Positions 1 through 9,310 of a stretch of DNA of 64,000 nt are shown here, in pieces. Both the position numbers and the translations under genes were made by a program. Positions within the stretch are counted from its first letter, which is position 1; the number at the start of each line of letters is the position of its first letter. The stretch is from Burkholderia lata. GTDB lineage: Bacteria; Pseudomonadota; Gammaproteobacteria; Burkholderiales; Burkholderiaceae. The notes under the pieces were generated by a model. It did no database searches. It was not told the DNA's origin and saw nothing but the letters and a program-made list of their open reading frames with translations. The stretch spans positions 124,001 to 188,000 of the forward strand of contig NZ_CABVQK010000001.1 in the NCBI RefSeq assembly GCF_902499335.1. Reading direction: 5' to 3'.

Positions 1-1
1 T

Positions 2-1321
2 TTCCTGCTGACGAACTCCGCGCTGTTCATCGCGTTCTCGATGATGTGCGGCTGGTCGCATTCGCTGCCGATGATGATCGCCGGCCGGATCGGCCAGGGC
101 TTCACCGGCGGTGCGCTGATCCCGACCGCGCAGACCATCATCCGCACGCGGCTGCCGCTGTCGCAGTTGCCGGTCGGCATGACGCTGTTCGGCCTGATCG
201 TGCTGCTCGGGCCGCTGTTCGGCCCCGTGCTCGGCGGCTGGCTCGCGGAAAACGTGAACTGGAGCTGGTGCTTTTTCCTGAACCTGCCGGTGTGCCTGCT
301 GCTGATGGCGCTGCTGGTGTTCGGGCTGCCGTCGGACCGCCCGCAATGGCACTCATTCTTGAACGCGGACTGGCTCGGAATCTTCGGCCTCGCGATCGGG
401 CTGAGCTCGCTGACCGTCGTGCTCGAGGAAGGCCAGCGTGAACGCTGGTTCGAATCGCAGATGATCGTCATGCTGAGCATCGTGTCGCTCGCCGGGATGA
501 TCCTGATCGCGTTGTCGCAGATCTTCGCGAAGCGACCGATCATGCGGCTGTCGCTGATGCGCAACCCGCGCTACGCGAGCGTGATCGTGATCGTGTCCGC
601 GGTCGGTGCCGGGCTGTACGGCGTGTCCTACCTGCTGCCGCAGTTCCTCGCGATCGTCGCCGGCTACAACGCGGAACAGGCAGGCGCGATCATGCTGCTG
701 TCGGGGCTGCCCGCCTTTCTCGTGATGCCGATCCTGCCGCGCCTGCTCGGCAAGGTCGATTTCCGCATCCTCGTGATCTCGGGGCTGCTCCTGTTCTGCC
801 TGAGCTGCATGCTCGACATCAGCCTGACCGCGCAGAGCGTCGGCCACGACTTCGTCTGGTCGCAACTGATCCGCGGCGTCGCGCAGATGCTCGCGATGAT
901 GCCGCTCAACCAGGCATCGATGGCGGCCGTCGCGCGCGAAGACTCGGGCGATGCGGCCGGGCTCTACAACATGGCGCGCAATCTCGGCGGCTCGATCGGG
1001 CTCGCGATCATCGGCACCGTGATCGACCGGCGCACGACCTTCCATACGGCCGCGCTCCGCGAATCGGTGACGGCGAACTCGCTGATCGGGCAGGACCGGC
1101 TGTCGGCCTACGCGGCCAACTGGTTCGCGCACACCGGCGACCTCGCGTATTCGAACATGCGCGCGCTCGGACAGCTGGCGCAGCAGATCCAGATCCAGGC
1201 CGTCGTGATGACCTACTCCGAAACTTTTTATCTGCTGGGCCTCGCACTGCTCGCCTGCGTGCCGCTCGCGCTGCTGCTGAGAACGCCGCGCGGGCCGCAG
1301 CCGATGTCGTCCGGCCACTGA
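2..1321 (+). CDS. DHA2-type MFS drug efflux transporter, 5'-truncated by window edge
   Basis: The reading frame is open from base 2, so the true start and the first transmembrane helices lie outside the window. The visible part has about ten to eleven hydrophobic helices separated by short polar loops and a GRIGQGFTGGALIPT segment typical of the EmrB/QacA 14-helix drug:H+ antiporters of the inner membrane. The C-terminus is complete. A NodT-type outer-membrane factor starts 13 bases downstream, so the two are probably co-transcribed and form part of a tripartite pump; the membrane fusion protein would be expected upstream, out of view. The substrate cannot be told from sequence. Confidence 0.88.
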   Translation, partial: FLLTNSALFIAFSMMCGWSHSLPMMIAGRIGQGFTGGALIPTAQTIIRTRLPLSQLPVGMTLFGLIVLLGPLFGPVLGGWLAENVNWSWCFFLNLPVCLLLMALLVFGLPSDRPQWHSFLNADWLGIFGLAIGLSSLTVVLEEGQRERWFESQMIVMLSIVSLAGMILIALSQIFAKRPIMRLSLMRNPRYASVIVIVSAVGAGLYGVSYLLPQFLAIVAGYNAEQAGAIMLLSGLPAFLVMPILPRLLGKVDFRILVISGLLLFCLSCMLDISLTAQSVGHDFVWSQLIRGVAQMLAMMPLNQASMAAVAREDSGDAAGLYNMARNLGGSIGLAIIGTVIDRRTTFHTAALRESVTANSLIGQDRLSAYAANWFAHTGDLAYSNMRALGQLAQQIQIQAVVMTYSETFYLLGLALLACVPLALLLRTPRGPQPMSSGH

Positions 1322-1334
1322 ACCGTCTTACGCG

Positions 1335-2822
1335 ATGAAACCCTTCTCCCTGCCCCGCCGCCCCGCGCTCATGCTGTGCGCGGCCGCGTGCCTGCTTGCC
1401 GGCTGCACGGTCGGCCCCGACTACCGCGGCGCGCCCGCCGCACCGGATGCGCCGACTTTCGTGCGCGCGCCTGCCTCCGGCGTCGATACCACTGCACCCG
1501 CGCCGAGCGCGTGGTGGCACAGGCTCAACGATCGCCAGCTCGACGACCTGATCACCGCCGCGCTCGCGTACAACCCCGATCTGCACGCTGCGCAGGCACG
1601 CTTGCGCGCGTCGCGTGCGCAGCTCTCGCAACAGCGCGCGGCGCAGTTGCCGAAATCGTCGGCCACCGTCGCCGCCATCCGCATGCGCGAGCCGGACGTT
1701 AGCGCACTCGGTTCGCTGCTGCCGTCGAACGGATCGAGCCAGTCGGGCGGAACATCGCCGTCGCTGGGTGGCTCGGGCCCGCTGCAGCTCTATTCGGCAG
1801 GCTTCGACGCGACCTGGGAAATCGACCTGTTCGGCGGCACGCGCCGCGCGGTCGAAGCCGCGTCCGCACAGGCGGAAGCGGTCGACGCCGACCTCGCCGA
1901 TACGCAAGTGTCGATCACGGCCGAAGTCGCGAACGCGTACGTCGATCTGCGCGACCAGCAGCAGCGGCTCGCGCTGTCGCGCCGCACCGCCGAGTTGCAG
2001 CAGGAGATGCTCGACCTCACGCAGCAGCGCCGCGCGCGCGGCGTCGCCGCAGATGTCGACATCGAACGCCTGACGACACAGGTCGAAAACACGCGCGCAT
2101 CGCTGATTCCGCTCGACGCGCAGGTGACGGAATCGCTCGACCGGCTCGCGATCCTGACGGGCCGCGCGCCCGGTGCGCTCGACGCAGCACTGTCGACACC
2201 GGACACGCCGCTGCCGACGCTGCCCGGCAGCGTCGCGATCGGCGATCCCGCTGCGCTGCTGAAGCAGCGCCCCGACATTCGCGCGGCTGAACGCCGGCTC
2301 GCATCGAGCAATGCGCAGATCGGCGAGCACGTCGCCGATTATTTCCCGAAAGTGACGCTGCTCGGCGATCTCGGCTTCAGCGCGACCGACCCGGGCCACC
2401 TGTTCCGCAAGCAGAACTTCACGTGGGTTGGCGCGCCGTATCTGCAATGGAACATTCTCGACTTCGGGCGCACGCGCGGCGCGGTGCGCGCGGCCGAAGC
2501 GTCGCGTGACGAAGCGGAAGCGAACTATCAGAAGGCGGTGCTGGGTGCCTTGCAGGATGCCAACACGGCGTTGCAGCGCTACGGGCACCAGCGCGAGCAC
2601 GTCGTCGCGCTCGCCAAGGTGCAGACATCGGCCGTGCATTCCCGATCGCTGATGGACGAGCGCTATCGCGCGGGCGTCGCATCGATGATCGACCTGCTCG
2701 ATACGCAACGCGAAGCGCTGTCCGCGCAGCAGAACGTGATTGCCGGGCAAGCCGAACTGATCAAGGACTATGTGTCGCTGCAGAAGAGCCTCGGGCTCGG
2801 ATGGCAGACTGGCGCAGGTTGA
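1335..2822 (+). CDS. NodT-family outer membrane efflux lipoprotein
   Basis: The 495-residue protein has a lipoprotein signal with lipobox LAGC (Cys24) followed by TVGPDYRG, the usual start of mature NodT/OprM-type proteins. Two outer-membrane-efflux repeats follow, rich in long Ala/Arg/Gln helices (about residues 70-270 and 285-490), as expected for the TolC-like trimeric channel. The family length of about 470-500 matches. It lies 13 bases after the MFS pump and should carry the pump's substrate across the outer membrane. No transcription terminator is evident just after it. Family assignment is firm; the exported compound is unknown. Confidence 0.9.
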   Translation: MKPFSLPRRPALMLCAAACLLAGCTVGPDYRGAPAAPDAPTFVRAPASGVDTTAPAPSAWWHRLNDRQLDDLITAALAYNPDLHAAQARLRASRAQLSQQRAAQLPKSSATVAAIRMREPDVSALGSLLPSNGSSQSGGTSPSLGGSGPLQLYSAGFDATWEIDLFGGTRRAVEAASAQAEAVDADLADTQVSITAEVANAYVDLRDQQQRLALSRRTAELQQEMLDLTQQRRARGVAADVDIERLTTQVENTRASLIPLDAQVTESLDRLAILTGRAPGALDAALSTPDTPLPTLPGSVAIGDPAALLKQRPDIRAAERRLASSNAQIGEHVADYFPKVTLLGDLGFSATDPGHLFRKQNFTWVGAPYLQWNILDFGRTRGAVRAAEASRDEAEANYQKAVLGALQDANTALQRYGHQREHVVALAKVQTSAVHSRSLMDERYRAGVASMIDLLDTQREALSAQQNVIAGQAELIKDYVSLQKSLGLGWQTGAG

Positions 2823-3150
2823 CGTCGATTGGATCGGTGCCACACGGCCGGGATTGTCGGCGCTACTGCGGCACCGATGCTTGAAATGCGGATCGCAAAA
2901 CCCGCGCAAGGTGTCGAATTTTCAATGCGTCCGGGCTCGACGAGCATGGATCGCTTCACGATGCGCGATGCAACAACTATTTGCGCGCGCAACAATATTC
3001 ACCATCGGCACCGATAGCAACCGGGCTGGCACCGCATCGACGGCGCGGCTATCGAAAACATATCCAATATCAATTAGCCAATCGTCTGACGATCTCTTCT
3101 AATTCAGTCGGCTTCCCCACCACCGATCGGATTCAAGGAGTTCCATCGTC
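2823..3150. other. Intergenic region upstream of katB, no gene seen
   Basis: These 328 bases separate the efflux operon from the catalase gene. The last 150 bases are less GC-rich than the surroundings and probably contain the catalase promoter. No convincing -35/-10 pair or OxyR tetrad was found by eye. No coding signal is supported. Confidence 0.4.
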
Positions 3151-4686
3151 ATGTCCTCATCCTCCAATCGCGTGCTGAGACACGCAGTCGCCGCGATCTG
3201 CGTTGCACTTTCCGCGTCCCCCCATGCCGCCGAACTCACTCGAGACACGGGCGCCCCCGTCGGCGACAACGAGAATTCGCAGACCGCCGGCCCTGCCGGC
3301 CCCGTGCTTCTGCAAGACTCCGCACTCATCGAGAAACTGCAGCGCTTCGATCGCGAACGCATTCCGGAGCGCGTCGTGCATGCACGCGGCACCGGTGCAT
3401 TCGGCGAGTTCGTGCCGACCGCCGACATCTCGAACCTGACGAAAGCGAAGGTCTTCACACCCGGCACCCGCACGCCGGTATTCGTGCGCTTCTCCACCGT
3501 GATGGGCTATCGCGGCTCGCCCGAACAGGCCCGCGATCCGCGCGGCTTCGCGGTGAAGTTCTATACGCAACAGGGCAACTGGGACATGGTCGGCATCAAC
3601 TGGCCCGTGTTCTTCATTCGCGACGGCATCAAGTTCCCCGACTTCGTTCACGCGAACAAGCCGAGTGCCGTGACCGGCGTGCAGGATCCGAACCTCGCCT
3701 TCGACTTCTTCGCGAACACGCCCGAAGCGACGAACATGCTGACGATGCTGTACACGAACGCGGGCATGCCCGATTCGTATCGTCACATGGACGGCTTCGC
3801 GGTGCACGCGTTCAAGTTCGTCAATGCGCACGGCGACGTGCACTACGTGAAGTTCCACTGGAAAAGCCAGCAAGGCGTACACGGCCTGCGTCCGCAAGAC
3901 ATCGACGCATCGATCGGGCGCGACTGGAACATGATGACGAACGACCTGTACGGCGCGCTGAAGCAAGGCGACTTCCCGAAGTGGGATCTGTACGTGCAGG
4001 TGCTCACCCCGCAGGACCTGAACCGGTTCGACTTCGATGCGCTGGACGACACGAAGGTCTGGGCCGGCGTGCCCGAGCGCAAGATCGGCACGATGACGCT
4101 GAACCGCGTGCCCGACAACTACTTCCAGTCGACCGAGGAGTCGGCGTTCGCGCCGTCGCGACTCGTGCCGGGTATCGAGCCGTCCGAAGACCGGATGCTG
4201 CAGGACCGCCTGTTCGCGTACGCCGACACACAGATGTACCGGCTCGGCGCGAACTACATGGACCTGCCGATCAACCGGCCCGTCGTGCCGGTGGTCAACA
4301 ACAACCAGGACGGCAAGATGAACGCCGGTGACCGCAAGGGCGAGGTGAACTACGAACCGTCGACGCTGCATGAACTCGCGCCGAATCCGCAGTACAAGTC
4401 CGTACGCATGACGCTCGGCGGAACGACGCAACAGGAAGCGATCCACAAGAAGCTGCGGTTCCGTCAGGCGGGCGAGTACTACCGCAGCCTGTCGCAGCAG
4501 GACAGGGACGACCTGATCACCGCGCTGTCCGGCGATCTCGGCAAGGTAACGAACGCGCACAACCAATACGCGATGCTGTCTTACTTCTACAAGGCCGATG
4601 CCGACTACGGCACGCGTCTCGCGCAGGCCGTTCACGCCGACGTCGGTCAAGTGCAAGCGCTCGCGGCAAAACTGAGCGAGAACTGA
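3151..4686 (+). CDS. katB: Periplasmic monofunctional heme catalase
   Basis: The 511-residue protein belongs to the clade of small-subunit monofunctional catalases, which decompose H2O2 to water and oxygen. An N-terminal signal peptide of about 27 residues (hydrophobic stretch ending SPHAA) implies export. Visible family features are the distal heme histidine in ERVVHARG (His77), the VGINWPVFFIRDG segment carrying the distal Asn, and RLGANY carrying the proximal heme-ligand Tyr. The downstream gene encodes an ankyrin lipoprotein, as in the Pseudomonas katB-ankB pair, where AnkB is needed for full KatB activity. The symbol rests on that context plus the signal peptide. Confidence 0.9.
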   Translation: MSSSSNRVLRHAVAAICVALSASPHAAELTRDTGAPVGDNENSQTAGPAGPVLLQDSALIEKLQRFDRERIPERVVHARGTGAFGEFVPTADISNLTKAKVFTPGTRTPVFVRFSTVMGYRGSPEQARDPRGFAVKFYTQQGNWDMVGINWPVFFIRDGIKFPDFVHANKPSAVTGVQDPNLAFDFFANTPEATNMLTMLYTNAGMPDSYRHMDGFAVHAFKFVNAHGDVHYVKFHWKSQQGVHGLRPQDIDASIGRDWNMMTNDLYGALKQGDFPKWDLYVQVLTPQDLNRFDFDALDDTKVWAGVPERKIGTMTLNRVPDNYFQSTEESAFAPSRLVPGIEPSEDRMLQDRLFAYADTQMYRLGANYMDLPINRPVVPVVNNNQDGKMNAGDRKGEVNYEPSTLHELAPNPQYKSVRMTLGGTTQQEAIHKKLRFRQAGEYYRSLSQQDRDDLITALSGDLGKVTNAHNQYAMLSYFYKADADYGTRLAQAVHADVGQVQALAAKLSEN

Positions 4687-4705
4687 TCCCGCGACGCCGG
4701 TCGCT

Positions 4706-4738
4706 GTCGACGTGCGGGGTTGCGCCGCGCACGTCGAC
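4706..4738 (+). other. Perfect 11-bp stem-loop between katB and ankB
   Basis: GTCGACGTGCG at 4706-4716 is exactly complementary to 4728-4738, with an 11-base loop. No U-tract follows, so it is unlikely to be a complete intrinsic terminator. It may be an RNA-stabilising or processing hairpin that sets different katB and ankB levels. Confidence 0.5.
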
Positions 4739-4763
4739 CTTAGACAACCATCAGGACATCCTC

Positions 4764-5375
4764 ATGCAATCCAAACGCCTGACGCGCGCGATCCGCTCGA
4801 CCGCAGCAATCCTGGCGCTGGCCGCACTCGCCGGTTGCGCGCACCTTCCCGACCGGCCAGCGTATACGCGTGCCGACCCTGCCGCGCTGCGCCGCTACGA
4901 CGGCGACTGGTTCGACGCCGCCCGTGTCGGACGGGTCGACATCCTGCGTGCACTGCACGACGCCGGCTATCCCGTCGACGCCACCGACAGCCACGGCTTT
5001 ACGGCCGTGATACTCGCGTCCTACGATGGCCAGCCAGCCGCGCTCGACTACCTGCTGTCGGCCGGCGCAAACGCATGCGCCGGCGACCGTCACGGCAACA
5101 CGGCACTGATGGGCGCCCTCTTCAAGAACGAACCCGACATCGCGCGGCGCCTGATCGACACGCAATGCCCGATCGACCAGACGAACGGCGCCGGGGAAAC
5201 CGCGCTGGGATTTGCCACGCTGTTCAATCGATTCGAGCTGATCCCGCTCCTCGTCGCGCGTGGCGCGAATCCGGATCATGTCGATCGGCGCGGCCAGTCG
5301 CTGCTGCAACTCGCGCGGTCGCATGAGAACACGGAAGCCGAGGATGCGCTGCGGCATGCAGGTGCGGAACGGTAA
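4764..5375 (+). CDS. ankB: Ankyrin-repeat lipoprotein, AnkB-like catalase partner
   Basis: The 203-residue protein has a lipoprotein signal (LAGC, Cys25), then four to five ankyrin repeats from about residue 50 to the end. Repeat signatures include DSHGFTAVILASYDGQ, DRHGNTALMGALFKN and GAGETALGFATLFNRFEL. It lies 77 bases downstream of the periplasmic catalase gene, on the same strand. In Pseudomonas aeruginosa the equivalent AnkB is needed for full KatB activity. By that analogy the product is inferred to act in the periplasm beside KatB, although lipidation here is only predicted. The start is an ATG at the beginning of the signal peptide. Confidence 0.82.
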   Translation: MQSKRLTRAIRSTAAILALAALAGCAHLPDRPAYTRADPAALRRYDGDWFDAARVGRVDILRALHDAGYPVDATDSHGFTAVILASYDGQPAALDYLLSAGANACAGDRHGNTALMGALFKNEPDIARRLIDTQCPIDQTNGAGETALGFATLFNRFELIPLLVARGANPDHVDRRGQSLLQLARSHENTEAEDALRHAGAER

Positions 5376-5455
5376 AGAGCAGGATTCCTGCTTGTTTCCG
5401 GTAACGCGGAGGAACAAGGAAACGTCCTCTTGCGTCACCCTGACACTCCGCGGAA

Positions 5456-6283
5456 TCAGAAAAACTCGTCGAGCAGCCGGTAGAAAGCGATCCGGCCCGG
5501 ATCGGGCTGCTCGATTCCGTACCGGGTAAAGAAAGGCGCGACCCATTCACTGCCGAGATCTGCTTCGATATCACGCGCTGCCAGCGCCAAATCCTGATAG
5601 CGATCGGCCACGCCGAGGCGTCCGCAGTCGATGAAGCCCGAGAAGCGACCGTTTTCGACCATGAAGTTGGGCAGGCACGCGTCGCCGTGCGTAACGACCC
5701 TGTCCTCGATCGACGGCCGGCTCGCCCGAAGCCTGGCAAACAGTTCGTCGAGCGACACGCCCATATTCGCCTCATCGAGGTTGTCCTCGTCGACGAGCCC
5801 CGCGTTCATCCGTGCACGGGCGCGCGCGATACGAGACTCGGCACCATGATCGAACGGACAGGTTGCCGGATCGAGCCGATGCAGCGCACGCAGCGCGTCG
5901 GCGATGATCGCCACCTTCTCCGCCGGCCCGAGCGGCGCGACTTCGAGATTTTCGCCGCACACGGCACTCAGCAGCATCCACTCGCGCCCCGCCGCCGATG
6001 CCACCTCGAGCACCTGCGCGCCCGGCGAACCCGTCGTCGCCAGCCAACGCAGTCGCGCCGCCTCGTCGCTCAGTTCGCCCAGCGGTCCCGCCGGTTCGGT
6101 CTTGACGAACCGGCACGATCCGTCTTGCGCATCGAGCCGGAACACCGCGGCATCCGACTGCCCTTCCGTCTGTCGCGTCCATCGGCAATCTGCCAGCGTG
6201 GCGTTCCAGGTTGCGGGCACTTCGATGCAAAGCCTTTCTTTATCGATCACGTCAGATTCGATCCTCGTTGACTGGGGCGGCAT
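5456..6283 (-). CDS. APH(3')-like aminoglycoside phosphotransferase
   Basis: The product is about 275 residues from the ATG at 6283, or about 264 from a GTG near 6250 preceded by GAGG. The family's usual length is about 265. A GTG at 6319 is also possible. The kinase-fold signatures are clear: [12 protein letters not shown] (catalytic loop, Brenner-type HGD..N) and [20 protein letters not shown] (metal-binding DxG region), with the typical C-terminus YRLLDEFF. Members phosphorylate the 3'-hydroxyl of kanamycin-type aminoglycosides with ATP, in the cytoplasm. The gene stands alone with no mobile element nearby, which fits a chromosomal intrinsic homolog. Its actual drug spectrum is unknown. 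It is convergent with ankB. Confidence 0.85.
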   Translation of the reverse strand: MPPQSTRIESDVIDKERLCIEVPATWNATLADCRWTRQTEGQSDAAVFRLDAQDGSCRFVKTEPAGPLGELSDEAARLRWLATTGSPGAQVLEVASAAGREWMLLSAVCGENLEVAPLGPAEKVAIIADALRALHRLDPATCPFDHGAESRIARARARMNAGLVDEDNLDEANMGVSLDELFARLRASRPSIEDRVVTHGDACLPNFMVENGRFSGFIDCGRLGVADRYQDLALAARDIEADLGSEWVAPFFTRYGIEQPDPGRIAFYRLLDEFF

Positions 6284-7025
6284 GCGAAACGTCGAACACC
6301 TCGCGACTTCATGCCCCACTTCCTGCTGCCCGCGGACTCGACTTTCTCCGCCGCGTCCCTGCGATTCGAGTCACGCCTCGAACACGATCGGCCAAATGCG
6401 CCTCTATTACGCGAGGAACCAGAAATGATCAGCAAATCGCATTCGCCATTACTTTCTTTGTGGGCTTCGAATATTACAAAACACTGCCAATGTTTTCAAA
6501 AACATTGCACTTATTCGCTTTAATTTAGTTTCATATAATCAAAAAAAGTTTGACACCTCGCTTTCGTTCTTGATACCGTCCGATGCAAGCAATCTGACGA
6601 ATTGCTCTCCACGCAATCGTTTCCGCTCTACGTTTTTTCGCTTCCGCCGCACCGAAGTGCTCGCCGCCGGCTGTATCGTTCGCGCGCCGGCGCATGCAAC
6701 ATCCCGATGCATCTCATTGGACAACTGCCATCCGGCAGCGGGCCGAAGGATCGAACCAAATGAGCAGGACACCGAAGCTGTTGCTCTAGCAATCCCGCCC
6801 GCGCCATGCCCGGCGCAGTTGCGTCGTTTCGCGGCGCAACCTTCCCGTTACCGCGCTTTCCGTATTTCGCCCCCGGAGAAAAAACACCTTTCCGGATCGG
6901 GCGAAAGGCCCTGTCGCGTCCGTGCCATCCGCACGCGTGCGACAGAAATCGGCGGTGCATGACCCGCGCCGCTGTCGACCGTTGTTGTTCGTGCTGTTCG
7001 ATGTTCAACCGGAGGGGTAATTCAA
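6284..7025. other. Long intergenic region upstream of the S53 peptidase
   Basis: About 740 bases lie between the divergent phosphotransferase and peptidase genes. Bases 6440-6580 are distinctly AT-rich, with A and T runs, and contain TTGACA at 6550-6555 followed by only a weak -10. The open frames here show no domain or plausible codon bias and were not accepted. The strong Shine-Dalgarno GGAGGGG just before 7026 marks the next start. The rest is unexplained. Confidence 0.4.
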
Positions 7026-8858
7026 ATGAATCAGGTTGCAGACAAGAAACAAAAGCATATTCGCCTCGTCAAGCTCGCATTCGCCGCAGCAGCAGCCGCG
7101 TCGTTCGGCATGGCGACCGCCTACGCCGCGCCTGCGGCCGGCTGGACGGAAACGCACACCAAGGGCTTCCTGCCGCTCGTGCAGCAGAGCGAAGCCGGTA
7201 CGGCCGGCGCGCCGGCCGCGAGCACGGCTGCTGCTGCAACGGCAGCAATCGAGATGGCGCCGGGCGAATCGGTGGACATCGTGCTCGGGCTGAACCTGCG
7301 CAACGAGGCGCAACTCGACCAATACCTGCACGACCTGCATACGCCTGGTTCGCCGCACTACCGGCAGTTCCTCACGCCGGCACAGTTCGCGGCGCAATAT
7401 GCGCCGACCGACCAGCAGGTCGCCTCGGTCGTCGCGCATCTGCGCAAGGAAGGCTTCGTGAACATCGTGGTCGCGCCGAACCGCCTGCTGGTCTCCGCGT
7501 CCGGTACCGCAGCCACCATCAAGTCCGCGTTCCGCACGACGCTCAAGCGCTTCACGCGCAACGGTCGCAGCGTCTACGCGAATACCGACGCCGCACAAGT
7601 GCCGAACGCGATCGGCGGCGTCGTGGGTTCGGTGCTGGGCCTGCAGAACGTCGAGCTGATGCACACGGGCGCGGGCAGCCAGCCGCAAGGCAACACCAGC
7701 AACCTGACGATTCCGGCCGGCGCATCGGCCGTGCCGCACAACCCGACCGAATTCTCGTCGATCTACGGCGGCGACGGCACGCCGACGGCCTCGCAGACCA
7801 CCGTCGGCATCATCTCCGAAGGCGACCTGTCGCAGACGGTGAGCGACCTCAATACGTTCGCCTCGAACAACAGCCTCGGCTCGATCAGCAGCAGCATCGT
7901 GAAGACGGGCCCGTCCGGCAGCTCGTACACCGACACCGACGGCACCGTCGAATGGAACCTCGACAGCCAGTCGATCGTCGGCGCGGCCGGCGGCAGCGTG
8001 AATCAGGTCGTGTTCTACGTCGCACCGTCGATGACGCTCACGGCGATCACCGCCGCGTACAACAAGGCCGTGACCGACAATGTCGCGAAGGTGATCAACG
8101 TGTCGCTCGGCGTGTGCGAATCGTCCGCGAACAGCACCGGCTCGCAGGCAACCGACGACACCATATTCAAGCAAGCGGTCGCGCAGGGGCAGACCTTCTC
8201 GGTATCCGCCGGCGATCACGGCGCGTACGAATGCGCGAGCGGCACGCCGTCGCGCTCGACCTACACGGTGAGCGAACCGGCAACGTCGCCGTACGTGATC
8301 GCGGTGGGCGGCACGACGCTGTTCACGAATACATCGACCAACGCGTACAACAGCGAGATCGTGTGGAACGACCCGAGCTGGCAGCCGGGCACGGTGTGGT
8401 CGACGGGCGGCGGGTACAGCAAGTACGAAGCCGCGCCGTCGTGGCAATCGTCGAGCCTCACCGGATCGACCAAGCGCGCACTGCCTGACGTCGGCTTCGA
8501 TGCGGACCTGCGCACCGGCGCGATTCTCGTCGTGAACGGCCAGACGTCCGACACGCTGTGGGGCTCGGGCTATCTGAACAACGAAGGCGGCACGAGCCTC
8601 GCCGCGCCGATCTTCACGGGCATCTGGGCGCGCTTGCAGTCCGCGAACAACAACGCGCTCGGGTTCCCTGCGTCGAGCATCTACAAGTACTTCCCGAGCA
8701 ACGCGGCGCTGCTGCACGACGTCACGTCCGGCAACAACGGCAGCGGCACCTACGGCTACAAGGCGAAGGCCGGCTGGGATGCAACGACGGGCTTCGGCAG
8801 CGTGAACATCTCGAAGCTGAACACGTTCATCCAGAGCACGTCGGATTTCGCACGCTGA
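7026..8858 (+). CDS. Secreted S53 (sedolisin/kumamolisin-like) serine-carboxyl peptidase
   Basis: The 610-residue preproprotein has a signal peptide ending near TAYAAPA, then a pro-kumamolisin activation domain (about residues 50-215, containing GSPHYRQFLTPAQFAAQYAP) and an S53 catalytic domain. The sedolisin catalytic set is visible: Glu309 and Asp313 in EWNLD, the oxyanion-hole Asp397 in SAGDHG, and nucleophile Ser524 in GGTSLAAP. The C-terminal LHDVT segment and GWDATTGFGSVN match the calcium-binding end of the family. Such enzymes are acid-active endopeptidases, similar to xanthomonapepsin/pseudomonapepsin, and are secreted after self-removal of the propeptide. A strong Shine-Dalgarno supports the start. 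The gene is followed by its own terminator and stands alone. Confidence 0.92.
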   Translation: MNQVADKKQKHIRLVKLAFAAAAAASFGMATAYAAPAAGWTETHTKGFLPLVQQSEAGTAGAPAASTAAAATAAIEMAPGESVDIVLGLNLRNEAQLDQYLHDLHTPGSPHYRQFLTPAQFAAQYAPTDQQVASVVAHLRKEGFVNIVVAPNRLLVSASGTAATIKSAFRTTLKRFTRNGRSVYANTDAAQVPNAIGGVVGSVLGLQNVELMHTGAGSQPQGNTSNLTIPAGASAVPHNPTEFSSIYGGDGTPTASQTTVGIISEGDLSQTVSDLNTFASNNSLGSISSSIVKTGPSGSSYTDTDGTVEWNLDSQSIVGAAGGSVNQVVFYVAPSMTLTAITAAYNKAVTDNVAKVINVSLGVCESSANSTGSQATDDTIFKQAVAQGQTFSVSAGDHGAYECASGTPSRSTYTVSEPATSPYVIAVGGTTLFTNTSTNAYNSEIVWNDPSWQPGTVWSTGGGYSKYEAAPSWQSSSLTGSTKRALPDVGFDADLRTGAILVVNGQTSDTLWGSGYLNNEGGTSLAAPIFTGIWARLQSANNNALGFPASSIYKYFPSNAALLHDVTSGNNGSGTYGYKAKAGWDATTGFGSVNISKLNTFIQSTSDFAR

Positions 8859-8933
8859 TGGATCGATGAACGCACCGGTTCCGCGTGCGCGCCGTCGCGC
8901 ACGCATGGAACCGGATGGAATCGTTTGAACAAC

Positions 8934-8966
8934 CCGCGAAGGCTGCAAAGCCTTCGCGGTTTTTTT
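8934..8966 (+). terminator. Rho-independent terminator after the S53 peptidase
   Basis: A 10-bp perfect stem (8934-8943 with 8950-8959) and a six-base loop are followed by seven T residues (8960-8966). It ends the peptidase transcript. Confidence 0.92.
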
Positions 8967-9028
8967 GCGTTCACGTAATCTCGCGGAGCGAGCATCAGGC
9001 GCAGCGACGCACTTGTCGACCTTTCAAT

Positions 9029-9044
9029 AGTTGCGCAAGCAACT
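9029..9044. promoter_or_regulatory. Inverted repeat AGTTGC-N4-GCAACT, candidate operator
   Basis: A perfect 6+6 dyad with a GCAA spacer lies in the 344-base leader region between the peptidase terminator and the DUF3300 gene. Its shape (TTGC....GCAA) resembles sites bound by winged-helix repressors, but no regulator is encoded beside it. The rest of 8967-9310 shows no gene. Confidence 0.3.
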
Positions 9045-9310
9045 TTCATGACCCTTACCCGGGCAGTGCCAACCCGCTTACGGACTGCAAGGTACACATA
9101 CTGTTACACAACACCCGGACAACTTCCGCGCGTGTCGTGCGTTTAACTGGATATATCGATTCGTCGCGGGACAAACACCATGCGAACACGACCTTGCCGC
9201 CTGCTCCGGCCGATGCCTCCGGAGCATGTGCAAACGGTCGCGGCACAGTGCTCAAGCCGATCGCGCGGCCCGCATATCTGCCAACGCCGACTCCACACCG
9301 AACGCACAAC

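Noticed and set aside
3013..3055. ATAG/CTAT elements before katB that could form an OxyR site
   Set aside because: Only two of the four expected tetrads are present and the second is out of phase by two bases with the 11-base periodicity.
6550..6578. TTGACA with a following GATACC as promoter of the S53 peptidase
   Set aside because: The -10 matches at only three of six bases and would leave a leader of over 440 bases; support is too weak for a feature.
6570..6962. Open frame of 130 codons in the gap before the peptidase
   Set aside because: Composition is Arg/Pro/Ala-rich as in random GC-rich frames, with no domain and no ribosome binding site.
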